From: Halomonas sp. LR3S48
GTDB lineage: Bacteria; Pseudomonadota; Gammaproteobacteria; Pseudomonadales; Halomonadaceae
Direction of reading: 5' to 3'
Assembly (NCBI RefSeq): GCF_025725665.1
Contig: NZ_CP107009.1
Span: 558,001-622,000 of the forward strand
Length of the DNA stretch: 64,000 nt
A program made the position numbers and the translations under genes. Positions 34,855-43,297 of the stretch are shown here, piece after piece. Position 1 is the first letter of the stretch. The number at the start of each line of letters is the position of its first letter. The notes under the pieces are model-generated. The model was not told the DNA's origin and ran no database searches. It saw only the letters and a list, made by a program, of their open reading frames with translations.

Positions 34855-34980
34855 ATGGCGAACGACCATGATTTCAAGGATGACAGCGGCCTGCTGTCGA
34901 TAGTGCTGGGCCTGGTGGTGTTGGTCAGCATGAGCGCGCTGCCGGCCACGATCGGCTGGTACCAGGTGTTTGCGGGCTGA
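34855..34980 (+). CDS. Small single-span membrane protein, 41 aa
   Basis: An unrecognised 41-residue product: a charged N-terminus (MANDHDFKDDSG), one hydrophobic segment of about 20 residues (LLSIVLGLVVLVSMSALPA) and a short aromatic tail (TIGWYQVFAG). GAGGAG five bases before the ATG is an excellent ribosome site. It lies between folM and the DAHP synthase leader region, 41 bases after folM, and may have its own -10 (TAGAAT at 34810-34815, low confidence). The amphipathic charge arrangement suggests an inner-membrane protein with the N-terminus exposed on one face. Function unknown. Confidence 0.65.
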   Translation: MANDHDFKDDSGLLSIVLGLVVLVSMSALPATIGWYQVFAG

Positions 34981-35042
34981 CGACCACGCTTGCCAAGCCT
35001 GCGCTGATCGGGCACGATGAAGCCAGAACATCGGAGACGACC

Positions 35043-35168
35043 ATGACACCGAACCGACACATGACAGCAACCGCCTTCGACCGCGCCCCTCGCGCGGTGC
35101 AGGCGTGTGGCGTCAAAGGTCCGTATTGGTATTGGTTTAGTTCCGGTGTGCCCGTGGCCGGGTCCTGA
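35043..35168 (+). CDS. First aromatic leader peptide of the DAHP synthase gene, 41 aa
   Basis: A short reading frame with a good GGAG site six bases before its ATG (an in-frame ATG at 35061 is an alternative). It contains the run Tyr-Trp-Tyr-Trp-Phe at 35124-35138 near its end, in the sequence KGPYWYWFSSGV. Its stop (35166-35168) lies in the loop of a hairpin, and an intrinsic terminator stands about 45 bases later. This is the layout of a ribosome-mediated transcription attenuator in which scarcity of charged Tyr, Trp or Phe tRNA stalls the ribosome. The peptide itself need have no function. Confidence 0.8.
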   Translation: MTPNRHMTATAFDRAPRAVQACGVKGPYWYWFSSGVPVAGS

Positions 35169-35248
35169 GCCAGGATCGCTACGCAGGCACACCCTAACCG
35201 GGTTGCCTCCCCAGAAACCCCCGGTCGGCAACCCCGACCGGGGGTTTT
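35145..35248 (+). terminator. Transcription attenuator of the DAHP synthase operon
   Basis: Three elements can be seen. A 1:2 hairpin pairs GGTGTGCC (35145-35152) with GGCACACC (35186-35193) and holds a small TCCTG/CAGGA stem in its loop. An antiterminator can pair GGGTTGCC (35200-35207) with GGCAACCC (35227-35234). The terminator pairs AAACCCCCGGTCGG (35215-35228) with CCGACCGGGGGTTT (35234-35247), 14 perfect pairs, and has a T-run ending at 35248. Antiterminator and terminator share bases 35227-35228 and 35234, so they exclude each other. Confidence 0.8.
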
Positions 35249-35288
35249 GCGTTGTAAAACGCTCGAATTCAACCAGAGGAGACGCACC

Positions 35289-35453
35289 ATGACCGCACGC
35301 AGCGCCACTTTCGCCGCCCACGCTCGCCAAGACTATTACGGCTGGGGCTATAGCTGGCGATTTAGCGCCGCGCGGTCGGCCCAGTGCGCCACCTCCGACC
35401 GTGAGATGACCGGTGGCCTGACGACACGATGTATGCCGACCTCACGGAGTTGA
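35289..35453 (+). CDS. Second aromatic leader peptide of the DAHP synthase gene, 54 aa
   Basis: Starts at an ATG with a near-ideal AGAGGAG site seven bases upstream (35275-35281). Residues 14-25 read QDYYGWGYSWRF, so Tyr, Tyr, Trp, Tyr, Trp and Phe occur within ten codons (35334-35363); the remaining sequence is unremarkable. The frame ends at TGA 35451-35453, five bases before the DAHP synthase ATG, and covers its ribosome site, so the two are likely translationally linked. Just after the aromatic codons, GGTCGGC (35374-35380) can pair either with CCGACCG (35395-35401) or with GCCGACC (35435-35441), next to the enzyme's ribosome site. Confidence 0.7.
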   Translation: MTARSATFAAHARQDYYGWGYSWRFSAARSAQCATSDREMTGGLTTRCMPTSRS

Positions 35454-35458
35454 CCCCC

Positions 35459-36541
35459 ATGAATGCCCCCGCATCCTTTGCTGAACGCCTGGCCGGCGAC
35501 CAGGCCGACCTTGCCGCCACCCCTTCCTGCCGGGCCGGGATGACCCTGCCGACGCCCGGCGAACTGCGCCGGCGATTGCCCGTCTCGCCTCAGGTGGCGG
35601 AACGCCTCTCGGCCCAGCGTCAAGCCATCCGGGCTGTCGTCAGCGGGCACGATGACCGTATGCTGATGGTGGTGGGCCCCTGCTCGATCCACGACCCGTT
35701 GGCAGCGCTGGAGTATGCCCATCGCCTGGCCGAACTGGCACGGAAGGTAGACGACCGCCTGCTGCCGGTCATGCGGGTCTACGTGGAGAAGCCGCGTACC
35801 ACGGTAGGCTGGAAGGGCCTCGCCTACGACCCCGACCTGGACGGCAGCGGCGATATGGCCCGCGGCTTGCACCTGTCCCGCCATTTGATGCATGAAATTG
35901 CCGCGCTGGGCCTGCCGGTGGCCACCGAGGTGCTACAGCCGATGCTGGCCGCCTACCTCGACGACCTGCTGGCCTGGGTCGCCATCGGAGCGCGCACCAC
36001 CGAGTCGCAGCTGCATCGCGAACTCGCCAGCGGCCTGGAAGCGGCAGTGGGGTTCAAGAACGCCACCAGCGGCGACGTCGGCGTCGCGGTGGATGCCATT
36101 CGCGCCGCGGCGCATCCGCACCGGCATTTCGGTCTCGACGAGCAGGGTCGGCCCGCTCTGTGCGAGACCGCGGGCAATCCTCACGCCCATGTGGTGCTGC
36201 GCGGAGGCCACCGTGGGCCCAACCACGACAGCGTCTCGGTACGTGCCGCTCGCGAGGCGCTGGAGAATGCCGGGTTGTCGGCAAGGTTGATGGTCGACTG
36301 CAGTCACGCCAACGCACGCAAGGATCATCGTCGCCAGGCCGAGGTACTGCGCGACGTGGTGGCCCAGCGCATGCGTGGCGAGACGGCCCTGATGGGGCTG
36401 ATGCTCGAGAGTCACCTGGAGGAGGGGCGCCAGGAGCTGACTCCCGGTGCCCTGCGCTACGGTGTTTCGGTGACCGATCCCTGCCTGGGCTGGCAGGCCA
36501 CCGAGGCATTACTGCTGGAAGCGGCCGAGCGGCTACGCTGA
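35459..36541 (+). CDS. 3-deoxy-7-phosphoheptulonate (DAHP) synthase, AroF/AroG/AroH type
   Basis: Condenses phosphoenolpyruvate and erythrose 4-phosphate, the entry step to all aromatic amino acids. The 360-residue class I enzyme has LMVVGPCSIHDPLAAL, RVYVEKPRTTVGWKGL, GFKNATSGDVGVAVDA, VLRGGHRGPN and VDCSHANARKDH, which supply the substrate- and metal-binding residues (Cys in GPCSIHD, the His and the C-terminal Asp region). Which feedback inhibitor it senses cannot be decided by eye, so I give no isozyme symbol. The ATG at 35459 has GGAG nine bases upstream; an in-frame ATG at 35429 would overlap leader 2. Control by two aromatic leaders is the striking point. Confidence 0.94.
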   Translation: MNAPASFAERLAGDQADLAATPSCRAGMTLPTPGELRRRLPVSPQVAERLSAQRQAIRAVVSGHDDRMLMVVGPCSIHDPLAALEYAHRLAELARKVDDRLLPVMRVYVEKPRTTVGWKGLAYDPDLDGSGDMARGLHLSRHLMHEIAALGLPVATEVLQPMLAAYLDDLLAWVAIGARTTESQLHRELASGLEAAVGFKNATSGDVGVAVDAIRAAAHPHRHFGLDEQGRPALCETAGNPHAHVVLRGGHRGPNHDSVSVRAAREALENAGLSARLMVDCSHANARKDHRRQAEVLRDVVAQRMRGETALMGLMLESHLEEGRQELTPGALRYGVSVTDPCLGWQATEALLLEAAERLR

Positions 36542-36575
36542 CCCGGACGCGGGGCGACTGTACCTCGGCGGGCGA

Positions 36576-36594
36576 TGCCGGGATAATCCCGGCA
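36576..36594. repeat. Perfect 8-bp inverted repeat, TAA loop
   Basis: TGCCGGGA (36576-36583) and TCCCGGCA (36587-36594) flank TAA in the 77-base gap after the DAHP synthase gene. There is no T-run, so it is either an operator-like palindrome or a weak 3' hairpin. Confidence 0.45.
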
Positions 36595-36618
36595 CCGCGT
36601 TGCCACAGGAGCCCCTCC

Positions 36619-37131
36619 ATGTCGTTTGTCTTCGAACACCACGATCCCGAAACCTACCGCCGCAAGGCGAGGATCATCAGCGTCGCCATGGCGGGTCAGC
36701 TGATCGTCTTCGGTCTGGTGTTTTCCCAACTGTTGGTGACTGTCTTCGGCTCCAGCTTGTGGCTCAACGCCTTGGGGGTATTCCTCGGGTTGCTGGCCAC
36801 CAGCATGACCTTCGCCGTGCTGCGCGAACGGCCCTGGATGCGCGAGATGCGCTACGTCTGGCAGCTCAAGCACCATCTCTCCCGGCTCAGCGGTTATCTC
36901 GCCACCCTGCGCCGCGAGACGGAGCAGGGCAACGGCGTGGCCCTGCACCTGATGACGGCTTACCACCAGGGCATGGCCCAACTGGCCGAACTCAACGGCC
37001 GCACCCTGGATGACGACAGTGAGCTGATTGGCGAGCGCGCCAGGATCCGCCGGCTTCGTGAGGAGCGCGGCCTGCCCGTCCAGGTCGAGGGCTTCGACCC
37101 CCACGACCTGGCGGCCTTCAAGCGCAGCTAG
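36619..37131 (+). CDS. DUF3087-type membrane protein, 170 aa
   Basis: Appears to belong to the DUF3087 family of gammaproteobacterial proteins. The N-terminus is soluble (SFVFEHHDPETYRRKARI). Two closely spaced membrane segments follow (about residues 20-41 and 45-68: VAMAGQLIVFGLVFSQLLV and ALGVFLGLLATSMTFAVL). The C-terminal half is a charged helical cytoplasmic domain (MREMRYVWQLKHHLSRLSGYL ... AELNGRTLDDDSELI). AGGAG lies seven bases before the ATG. It ends nine bases from the convergent hemB stop. No function is established for the family, and the assignment is from memory of its pattern. Confidence 0.7.
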   Translation: MSFVFEHHDPETYRRKARIISVAMAGQLIVFGLVFSQLLVTVFGSSLWLNALGVFLGLLATSMTFAVLRERPWMREMRYVWQLKHHLSRLSGYLATLRRETEQGNGVALHLMTAYHQGMAQLAELNGRTLDDDSELIGERARIRRLREERGLPVQVEGFDPHDLAAFKRS

Positions 37132-37140
37132 AAGCCGCTC

Positions 37141-38157
<1,017 letters not shown>

Positions 38158-38292
38158 CTACTCCGACAGTGGGGCCGCGCTGCGCCATTGGCATGACGTA
38201 ACGAAAGTGTGCCCCGCAAGGGTGACAGTGCGATGGCGTTCGAATGCGTTACATCGAGTATATCAGCGCCACCCCGTGCGGGAAGTCACGCC

Positions 38293-38321
38293 TTGTCGCA
38301 CCCGTTGCGACTCTCTAAAGT
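38293..38321 (+). promoter_or_regulatory. Probable elbB promoter
   Basis: TTGTCG (38293-38298) and TAAAGT (38316-38321) are separated by exactly 17 bases, 63 bases before the elbB ATG. Confidence 0.5.
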
Positions 38322-38384
38322 GTGGGCTTCAGGATTCGAGGCGAAGCTCTTCAATCGAGGCGCCTCTACAACAAGGAGAATGGC

Positions 38385-39047
38385 ATGAGCAAACAAGTGG
38401 CGGTCATCCTGGCGGGCTGCGGCGTTCAGGACGGTTCGGAGATCTACGAGACCACCCTGACCCTGCTGCGGCTGGATCAACTGGGCATCGGCCATCGCTG
38501 CTTTGCACCGGACATCATGCAGCATCATGTCGTCGATCATCGCAGCGGCGAGGTAGCCGAAGGTGAATCACGCAATGTGCTCACGGAGTCGGCTCGCCTC
38601 GCGCGGGGCAACATCGCGCCGCTGGAGGAGCTCGAGGTCGACGAGTTCGACGCGGTGATCCTGCCCGGTGGCTTCGGTGCGGCCAAGAACCTGTCCAACT
38701 TCGCCGAGGCCGGCAGCGACATGGAGCCACTGCCCGAACTGGTCGAGGCGCTGGCTCCCTTCTACGAGGCGCGCAAGCCCATCGGCCTGATGTGCATTAC
38801 GCCGGCCCTGGTGCCCAAGCTGCTGGGGCCGGGCATTGCCGTGACCATCGGCCACGATCCCGGCGTCTCCGGTGCGATCAGCTCCATGGGCGGGCTGCAT
38901 CGCAGCTGCGGTGTCGAGGATATCGTGGTGGACTTCGAGAACCGCGTGGTGACCACGCCGGCCTACATGCTCGCCACGCGCATCGGCGAGGCCGCCACGG
39001 GGATCTTCAAGCTGGTCGAGCGTATCGACGAGCTGATGGATCTCTGA
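38385..39047 (+). CDS. elbB: Isoprenoid biosynthesis glyoxalase ElbB
   Basis: DJ-1/PfpI-superfamily protein; the E. coli homologue is described as a glyoxalase-like protein linked to isoprenoid synthesis. The 220-residue product has KQVAVILAGCGVQDGSEI, DAVILPGGFGAAKNL, the nucleophile-elbow cysteine in IGLMCITPAL, and GHDPGVSGAI. AAGGAG lies six bases before the ATG. It is a single gene with its own promoter and ends at a bidirectional terminator shared with the tat operon. Confidence 0.9.
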   Translation: MSKQVAVILAGCGVQDGSEIYETTLTLLRLDQLGIGHRCFAPDIMQHHVVDHRSGEVAEGESRNVLTESARLARGNIAPLEELEVDEFDAVILPGGFGAAKNLSNFAEAGSDMEPLPELVEALAPFYEARKPIGLMCITPALVPKLLGPGIAVTIGHDPGVSGAISSMGGLHRSCGVEDIVVDFENRVVTTPAYMLATRIGEAATGIFKLVERIDELMDL

Positions 39048-39068
39048 CGCCGCTGGCGCCCCGATACC

Positions 39069-39101
39069 AAGCGCCCCCGCTGCGGTCGAGCGGGGGCGCT
39101 T
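39069..39101. terminator. Bidirectional terminator between elbB and tatC
   Basis: AAGCGCCCCCGCT (39069-39081) pairs perfectly with AGCGGGGGCGCTT (39089-39101), a 13-base-pair stem. It lies between convergent stops at 39047 and 39125 and can serve both strands. Confidence 0.75.
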
Positions 39102-39124
39102 CGCTTTCCGGCTTGCGCTCCGGG

Positions 39125-39910
39125 TCAGGCGTCGTCGCGCTCCTCGACCGGGGTCGCCTCCGCCGATCGGCGCCTTCTGCGCCGCACCAGGCGGCCGAAC
39201 AGGATGCCCACCTCGTAGAGCAGATACATCGGAATTGCCAAGAGGCTCTGGGAGATCACGTCGGGCGGGGTCAGCAGCATGCCGACCACGAAGCAGCCGA
39301 GGATGATATAGGGCCGCTTCTTCGTCAGGCTCTCCACCGTGGTGGCGCCGGAGAGTATCAGCAGGAAGGTGGCGATGGGGATCTCGAAGGCCACGCCGAA
39401 GGCGAAGAACAGCTTGAGGACGAAGTTCAGGTACTGATTGATGTCGGTCATCACCGCCACGTTCTCCGGCCCGGTCTGGGTGAAGAACTGGAACAGCAGA
39501 GGAAAGACCGCATAGTAGGCGAAGGCCGCGCCGGCATAGAACAGCCCCACGCTGGAGGCCAGCAGCGGCAGGGCCAGGGCCTTCTCGTTGTCGTAGAGCC
39601 CGGGGGCGACGAAGGCCCAGGCCTGGTGCAGGACGTAGGGAATGGCGAGGAACACCGCCACCACCAGGGTCAGCTTGAACGGAGCCAGGAACGGTGAGGC
39701 CACTTCGGTGGCGATCATCTGCGAGCCTTCCGGCAGCATGCCCATCAGCGGCTGAGCCACGAAGGTATAGATCTCGTTGGCGAAAGGGTACAGGCCCAGA
39801 AATATCACGAAGATCGCCACTACGGCGCGCAGCAGGCGCGAACGCAGCTCGATCAGGTGCTCGATCAGAGGGGCCTGGCCAAGTTCCTGCTTGTCGTCGG
39901 AGTCGCTCAT
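39125..39910 (-). CDS. tatC: Twin-arginine translocase subunit TatC
   Basis: Multispanning core of the Tat system that recognises twin-arginine signal peptides on folded proteins. The 261-residue product has the N-terminal LIEHLIELRSRLLRAV, FLAPFKLT, a Glu in the second periplasmic region, FEIPIATFLL and LTPPDVISQ, all conserved in TatC, with six membrane spans and an Arg-rich C-terminus. Its ATG overlaps the tatB stop as ATGA, and it is the last gene of the minus-strand ubi-hisE-tat run. Confidence 0.97.
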   Translation of the reverse strand: MSDSDDKQELGQAPLIEHLIELRSRLLRAVVAIFVIFLGLYPFANEIYTFVAQPLMGMLPEGSQMIATEVASPFLAPFKLTLVVAVFLAIPYVLHQAWAFVAPGLYDNEKALALPLLASSVGLFYAGAAFAYYAVFPLLFQFFTQTGPENVAVMTDINQYLNFVLKLFFAFGVAFEIPIATFLLILSGATTVESLTKKRPYIILGCFVVGMLLTPPDVISQSLLAIPMYLLYEVGILFGRLVRRRRRRSAEATPVEERDDA

Positions 39911-40341
39911 CGGGAAGCGGCGTCCTTGTCATCGTCGGGGGAGGAGGGCTTGTCGCCTGCCGCCCTGGCATCGGCCAGGGCATCGTCGAGTCGCGCGGAG
40001 GCCGGTGGCGGCGTTTCGCCGTCAGGCTCCCGCGCCGAGGCCTCGGGCGGCTCACCGCCGCCCTGGCGTGGTGTCGGGGCGGGTTCGGCGATGCTCTCCA
40101 CGTCGCGCTTGGCCTTGTTGAGGCTCTCGTCGAGTTTGGTCTGCTGTTCCTTGAGCTTCTGGCGCAACTCCTCCGCTTCGAGCTGCGAGTTGATCTCGCG
40201 CTGCATGCTCGACACGGTGCGCTTGATCTTGCCTACCCACAGCCCAACCGTACGCGCCGCCTTGGGCAGGCGCTCCGGGCCGAGCACGAGCAGGCCCACG
40301 ATCCCGAGGATCAGCAGTTCCAGGAAGCCGATATCGAACAT
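39907..40341 (-). CDS. tatB: Twin-arginine translocase subunit TatB
   Basis: Partner of TatC in the substrate-receptor complex. The 144-residue product begins FDIGFLELLILGIVGLLVLGPERLPKAART: one membrane helix, the hinge Gly-Pro-Glu and an amphipathic helix. A charged Lys/Glu/Ala-rich tail follows. It sits six bases after tatA and overlaps tatC by ATGA. Confidence 0.95.
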   Translation of the reverse strand: MFDIGFLELLILGIVGLLVLGPERLPKAARTVGLWVGKIKRTVSSMQREINSQLEAEELRQKLKEQQTKLDESLNKAKRDVESIAEPAPTPRQGGGEPPEASAREPDGETPPPASARLDDALADARAAGDKPSSPDDDKDAASR

Positions 40342-40347
40342 GGAGGC

Positions 40348-40617
40348 TTACTTGCGCTCTTCTCGTTCCTCGACGCTGTCCGCCGCCTTCTTCTCCTCGG
40401 CGCGGACGTCATAGGTGTTGGGCTGTTCCTCGTGGGCTACCTTGGCCTGCGACTTGTCGTCCTTGCCTTCCTTGCCCTCCTCGTTGACGGCCTGCTTGAA
40501 GCCCTTGACCGCGCCACCCAGGTCGGAGCCGACATTACGCAGCTTCTTGGTGCCGAAGATCAGGATAATGATGCCGAGTACGATCAGCAGTTGCCAGATA
40601 CTGATGCCACCTAACAT
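40348..40617 (-). CDS. tatA: Twin-arginine translocase subunit TatA
   Basis: Forms the protein-conducting assembly of the Tat system. The 89-residue product has the short membrane helix in [18 protein letters not shown], the hinge, and the amphipathic helix [21 protein letters not shown] with the typical Phe-Lys; the C-terminal tail is very rich in Glu and Lys. It is followed by tatB after six bases and preceded by hisE, 46 bases away. Confidence 0.95.
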   Translation of the reverse strand: MLGGISIWQLLIVLGIIILIFGTKKLRNVGSDLGGAVKGFKQAVNEEGKEGKDDKSQAKVAHEEQPNTYDVRAEEKKAADSVEEREERK

Positions 40618-40663
40618 GAAGGTTACCTCTGAGTCGGTTTTCCGGCGGATCCGGAAGACATTT

Positions 40664-40999
40664 TCACTTTGACCTTGCGGCCTTCTCTTCGTGCCCGGAA
40701 ATGCCGAAACGGCGGGCCAGCTCGTCGAGTACGTCCCGATGGTCGAGTCCGAGATGCGACAGCATCACCAGGCTATGAAACCACAGGTCGGCGGTTTCGG
40801 CGACTAGCGCCTTGCGCTCGTCGTCGCCACCGGCCTCGGCATCCTTGGCTGCCAGCAGGGTTTCCGTGGCTTCCTCGCCGACCTTTTCGAGTATCTTGTT
40901 AAGCCCCTTGTCATGCAAGGCGGCCACGTAGGACTCGGCGGGGTCGGCGCTGCGGCGTTGGCTCAGTACGTCGAAGAGTTCATCGAGAATATCATGCAT
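40664..40999 (-). CDS. hisE: Phosphoribosyl-ATP diphosphatase
   Basis: Hydrolyses phosphoribosyl-ATP to phosphoribosyl-AMP, the second step of histidine synthesis. The 111-residue alpha-helical MazG-fold protein has [18 protein letters not shown] and [15 protein letters not shown], giving the Glu/Asp metal ligands. It is a stand-alone HisE, without the HisI cyclohydrolase fused or next to it. It stands between ubiB (30 bases upstream) and tatA; in Pseudomonas hisI normally occupies the ubiB-hisE gap. Confidence 0.95.
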   Translation of the reverse strand: MHDILDELFDVLSQRRSADPAESYVAALHDKGLNKILEKVGEEATETLLAAKDAEAGGDDERKALVAETADLWFHSLVMLSHLGLDHRDVLDELARRFGISGHEEKAARSK

Positions 41000-41029
41000 G
41001 CGAGCGGCTCCGGTTGCGATGGATCAAGT

Positions 41030-42655
41030 TCATTGCCAGGCCAGCAGCAGCAGGCCGAGGAGCCCCGCAGCGAGTATCGGCCAGGGCTGGCCCGCGGCCC
41101 ACGTGGCTAGCGGCTGCCAGGCCAGCGCCAGCCCGGCCAGCAGCAACCCCAGGCGCAGGCGGCGTCCGCCGCGCCGCCCTTCGCGCAGTTGGTGCTGGAT
41201 GCCGCCGAGGGCCTGGGCCTGGCGGCGGCGCTGGCGGTGCTCGTGCTCGATGCGGCTCAGTGCCTGGTGAGCCACGGAGGGCAGCTCGGGCAGTTGGCGC
41301 GAAAGTTCGGGTGCCTGGCGCTTGAGCGACTCCCACAGGCCGACCGGCCCGGCGCGCTCGTGCATCCAGCGCTCCAGGTAGGGCTTGGCGGTGCTCCACA
41401 GGTCGAGGTCGGGATAGAGCTGACGCCCCAGCCCCTCGATGTTGAGCAGGGTCTTCTGCAGCAGCACCAGCTGTGGCTGGACCTCCATGTTGAAGCGCCG
41501 TGCGGTCTGGAACAGCCCCAGCAGCACCTGGCCGAAGGAGATGTCCTTGAGCGGCTTCTCCAGAATCGGCTCGCATACCGTGCGAATGGCAGCGGCGAAT
41601 TCGTTGGCACGGGTATCTTCGCTCACCCAGCCCGACTCGATGTGCAGCGCGGCGACCTCGTAGTAGTCCTGACGGAAGAAGGCGAGCAGGTTGCGCGCCA
41701 GGTAGTCCTGATCCTCGCGGGTCAGGCTGCCGACGATGCCGCAGTCGATGGCGATGTACTGGGGGTCGTGCGGATGTTCGCGGGACACGAAGATATTGCC
41801 CGGGTGCATGTCGGCGTGGAAGAAGTTGTCGCGGAACACCTGGGTGAAGAAGATTTCCACGCCGCGCTCGGCTAGCCGCTTGAGGTCGGTGCCCTGGGCC
41901 TTCAGCGCGGCGATGTCGGCCACCGGGATGCCGTGGATGCGCTCCTGCACCATGACCCGGCGGCGGGTATGCGACCAGTGGACCGTGGGCACGTGAAGCA
42001 GCGGCGAGTCCTTGAAGTTGCGCTTGAGCTGCGAGGTATTGGCCGCTTCCTTGTGCAGGTCGAGTTCGTCGAACAGGGTCGCTTCGTAATCGCGTACCAC
42101 TTCCACCGGACGCAGGCGTCGCGCCTCGGGGATCAAGGTCAGCAGGCCGGCCACGCGATACATCAGGGCCATGTCCTGGCGCATGACGCGATCGATGGCG
42201 GGGCGGATGATCTTGACCACCACATCTTCGCCGCTGTGCAGGCGAGCGGCGTGCACCTGGGCGATGGAGGCCGACGCCAGCGACTCGGGCTCGAAATGCG
42301 CAAAGGCAACGTCCAGCGGCATGCGCAGCTCCGACTCCACCAGCGCACGGGCTTCGTCGGCGGGGAAGGGCGGCACCTGATCCTGCAGGCGCCTCAGCTC
42401 GTTGGCGATCTCCTCCGGCAACAGGTCGCGGCGAGTGGAGAGCAACTGGCCGAACTTGACGAAGATCGGGCCCAGCGACTCCAGGGCCAGGCGCAGCCGT
42501 TCGCCACCGGTGCGCCGGCCCACCGGTACCAGGCGCAGCGGCGAGAGCAGGAAGGCCAGGCGTAGCCACCAGGGCAAACGCTGCAGCGGCAGCAGAGTAT
42601 CGAGGCGATAGCGGGTGATGACCCACATGATGCGCAGCAGGCGAAACCCCATCAT
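41030..42655 (-). CDS. ubiB: Ubiquinone biosynthesis protein UbiB (ABC1/ADCK kinase-like)
   Basis: Atypical protein-kinase-like ATPase needed for ubiquinone synthesis, membrane-attached. The 541-residue product has the family KxGQ motif in [16 protein letters not shown], the Ala-rich nucleotide loop in [19 protein letters not shown] with the ATP-site Lys, [10 protein letters not shown] as the catalytic loop, and AIDCGIVG. Two hydrophobic segments lie at the C-terminus. Two tandem ATGs (42655, 42652) are possible; the first overlaps the ubiJ stop as ATGA. It is third in ubiE-ubiJ-ubiB, the standard order. Confidence 0.96.
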   Translation of the reverse strand: MMGFRLLRIMWVITRYRLDTLLPLQRLPWWLRLAFLLSPLRLVPVGRRTGGERLRLALESLGPIFVKFGQLLSTRRDLLPEEIANELRRLQDQVPPFPADEARALVESELRMPLDVAFAHFEPESLASASIAQVHAARLHSGEDVVVKIIRPAIDRVMRQDMALMYRVAGLLTLIPEARRLRPVEVVRDYEATLFDELDLHKEAANTSQLKRNFKDSPLLHVPTVHWSHTRRRVMVQERIHGIPVADIAALKAQGTDLKRLAERGVEIFFTQVFRDNFFHADMHPGNIFVSREHPHDPQYIAIDCGIVGSLTREDQDYLARNLLAFFRQDYYEVAALHIESGWVSEDTRANEFAAAIRTVCEPILEKPLKDISFGQVLLGLFQTARRFNMEVQPQLVLLQKTLLNIEGLGRQLYPDLDLWSTAKPYLERWMHERAGPVGLWESLKRQAPELSRQLPELPSVAHQALSRIEHEHRQRRRQAQALGGIQHQLREGRRGGRRLRLGLLLAGLALAWQPLATWAAGQPWPILAAGLLGLLLLAWQ

Positions 42656-43290
42656 GACGTGGCCTCACGTTCGAGTCGGCGGCGCAGCCTGGCCAGGCGG
42701 GCCTCGAGGCGGTCGGTGGCCATTTCCAGTTCGGTGAGATGGTCGCGCAGGGTCTCGAGCTGCTGGCGGCCAGGCAGCAGGCGCGCCTCCTCGAAGACAT
42801 ACTCGGCGATGTCGGCACGCATCTCCTGCTGGGCGCGCAGGCCCCAGCGGGCCATGCGGCGGATACCTTCGGCCAGACTGTGGGCGGGCACGCCGCCCAG
42901 CCAGCGCGCCAGTTCCGCCTCCCAGTCGAGGTCGAGATCGAAGAACAGGTCGCGCACCTCCTCGAGCAGGTGCACGCGGCCGCGTACCGCCAGGCGCCCG
43001 CTGAACATCAGCCGCTCGATCGTCTCGCCGCCGAGCAGCTCGCCCAGCGTCTCGGCATCGAGCTCGACCACGGCGTCGGCGCTGCTCTCGTCGGGCACCT
43101 CCTGGCGCATCAGGTCGACGCCATGGGAATGGAAGCTCAGCAGCAGCGCCAGGGAGGGGTGCTCCAGGCGCAGCAGCAGCCGGCTGCCGGTCAGCCGGGC
43201 CAGGCGCGTGGGTGCGGCCAGGTCGCGGGCGAGCAGGGCATTGAGGGTGCGCTCGATGCCGGCCAGCAGCAGGGGCGGGATCAACGTCAT
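42652..43290 (-). CDS. ubiJ: Ubiquinone biosynthesis accessory factor UbiJ (SCP2 domain)
   Basis: Lipid-binding scaffold that, with UbiK, organises the Ubi hydroxylase/methylase complex. The 212-residue product has an N-terminal SCP2-like lipid-binding domain ([31 protein letters not shown]) and a C-terminal coiled coil ([32 protein letters not shown]). I take the ATG at 43290, with GAGG five bases upstream, over a GTG one codon before it. It lies seven bases after ubiE and overlaps ubiB. Confidence 0.9.
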   Translation of the reverse strand: MTLIPPLLLAGIERTLNALLARDLAAPTRLARLTGSRLLLRLEHPSLALLLSFHSHGVDLMRQEVPDESSADAVVELDAETLGELLGGETIERLMFSGRLAVRGRVHLLEEVRDLFFDLDLDWEAELARWLGGVPAHSLAEGIRRMARWGLRAQQEMRADIAEYVFEEARLLPGRQQLETLRDHLTELEMATDRLEARLARLRRRLEREATS

Positions 43291-43297
43291 CACGTCC

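Noticed and set aside
35247..35288. Longer version of leader peptide 2 beginning at 35247
   Set aside because: That start lies within the T-run of the attenuator and has no ribosome site, while the ATG at 35289 has AGAGGAG at ideal spacing.
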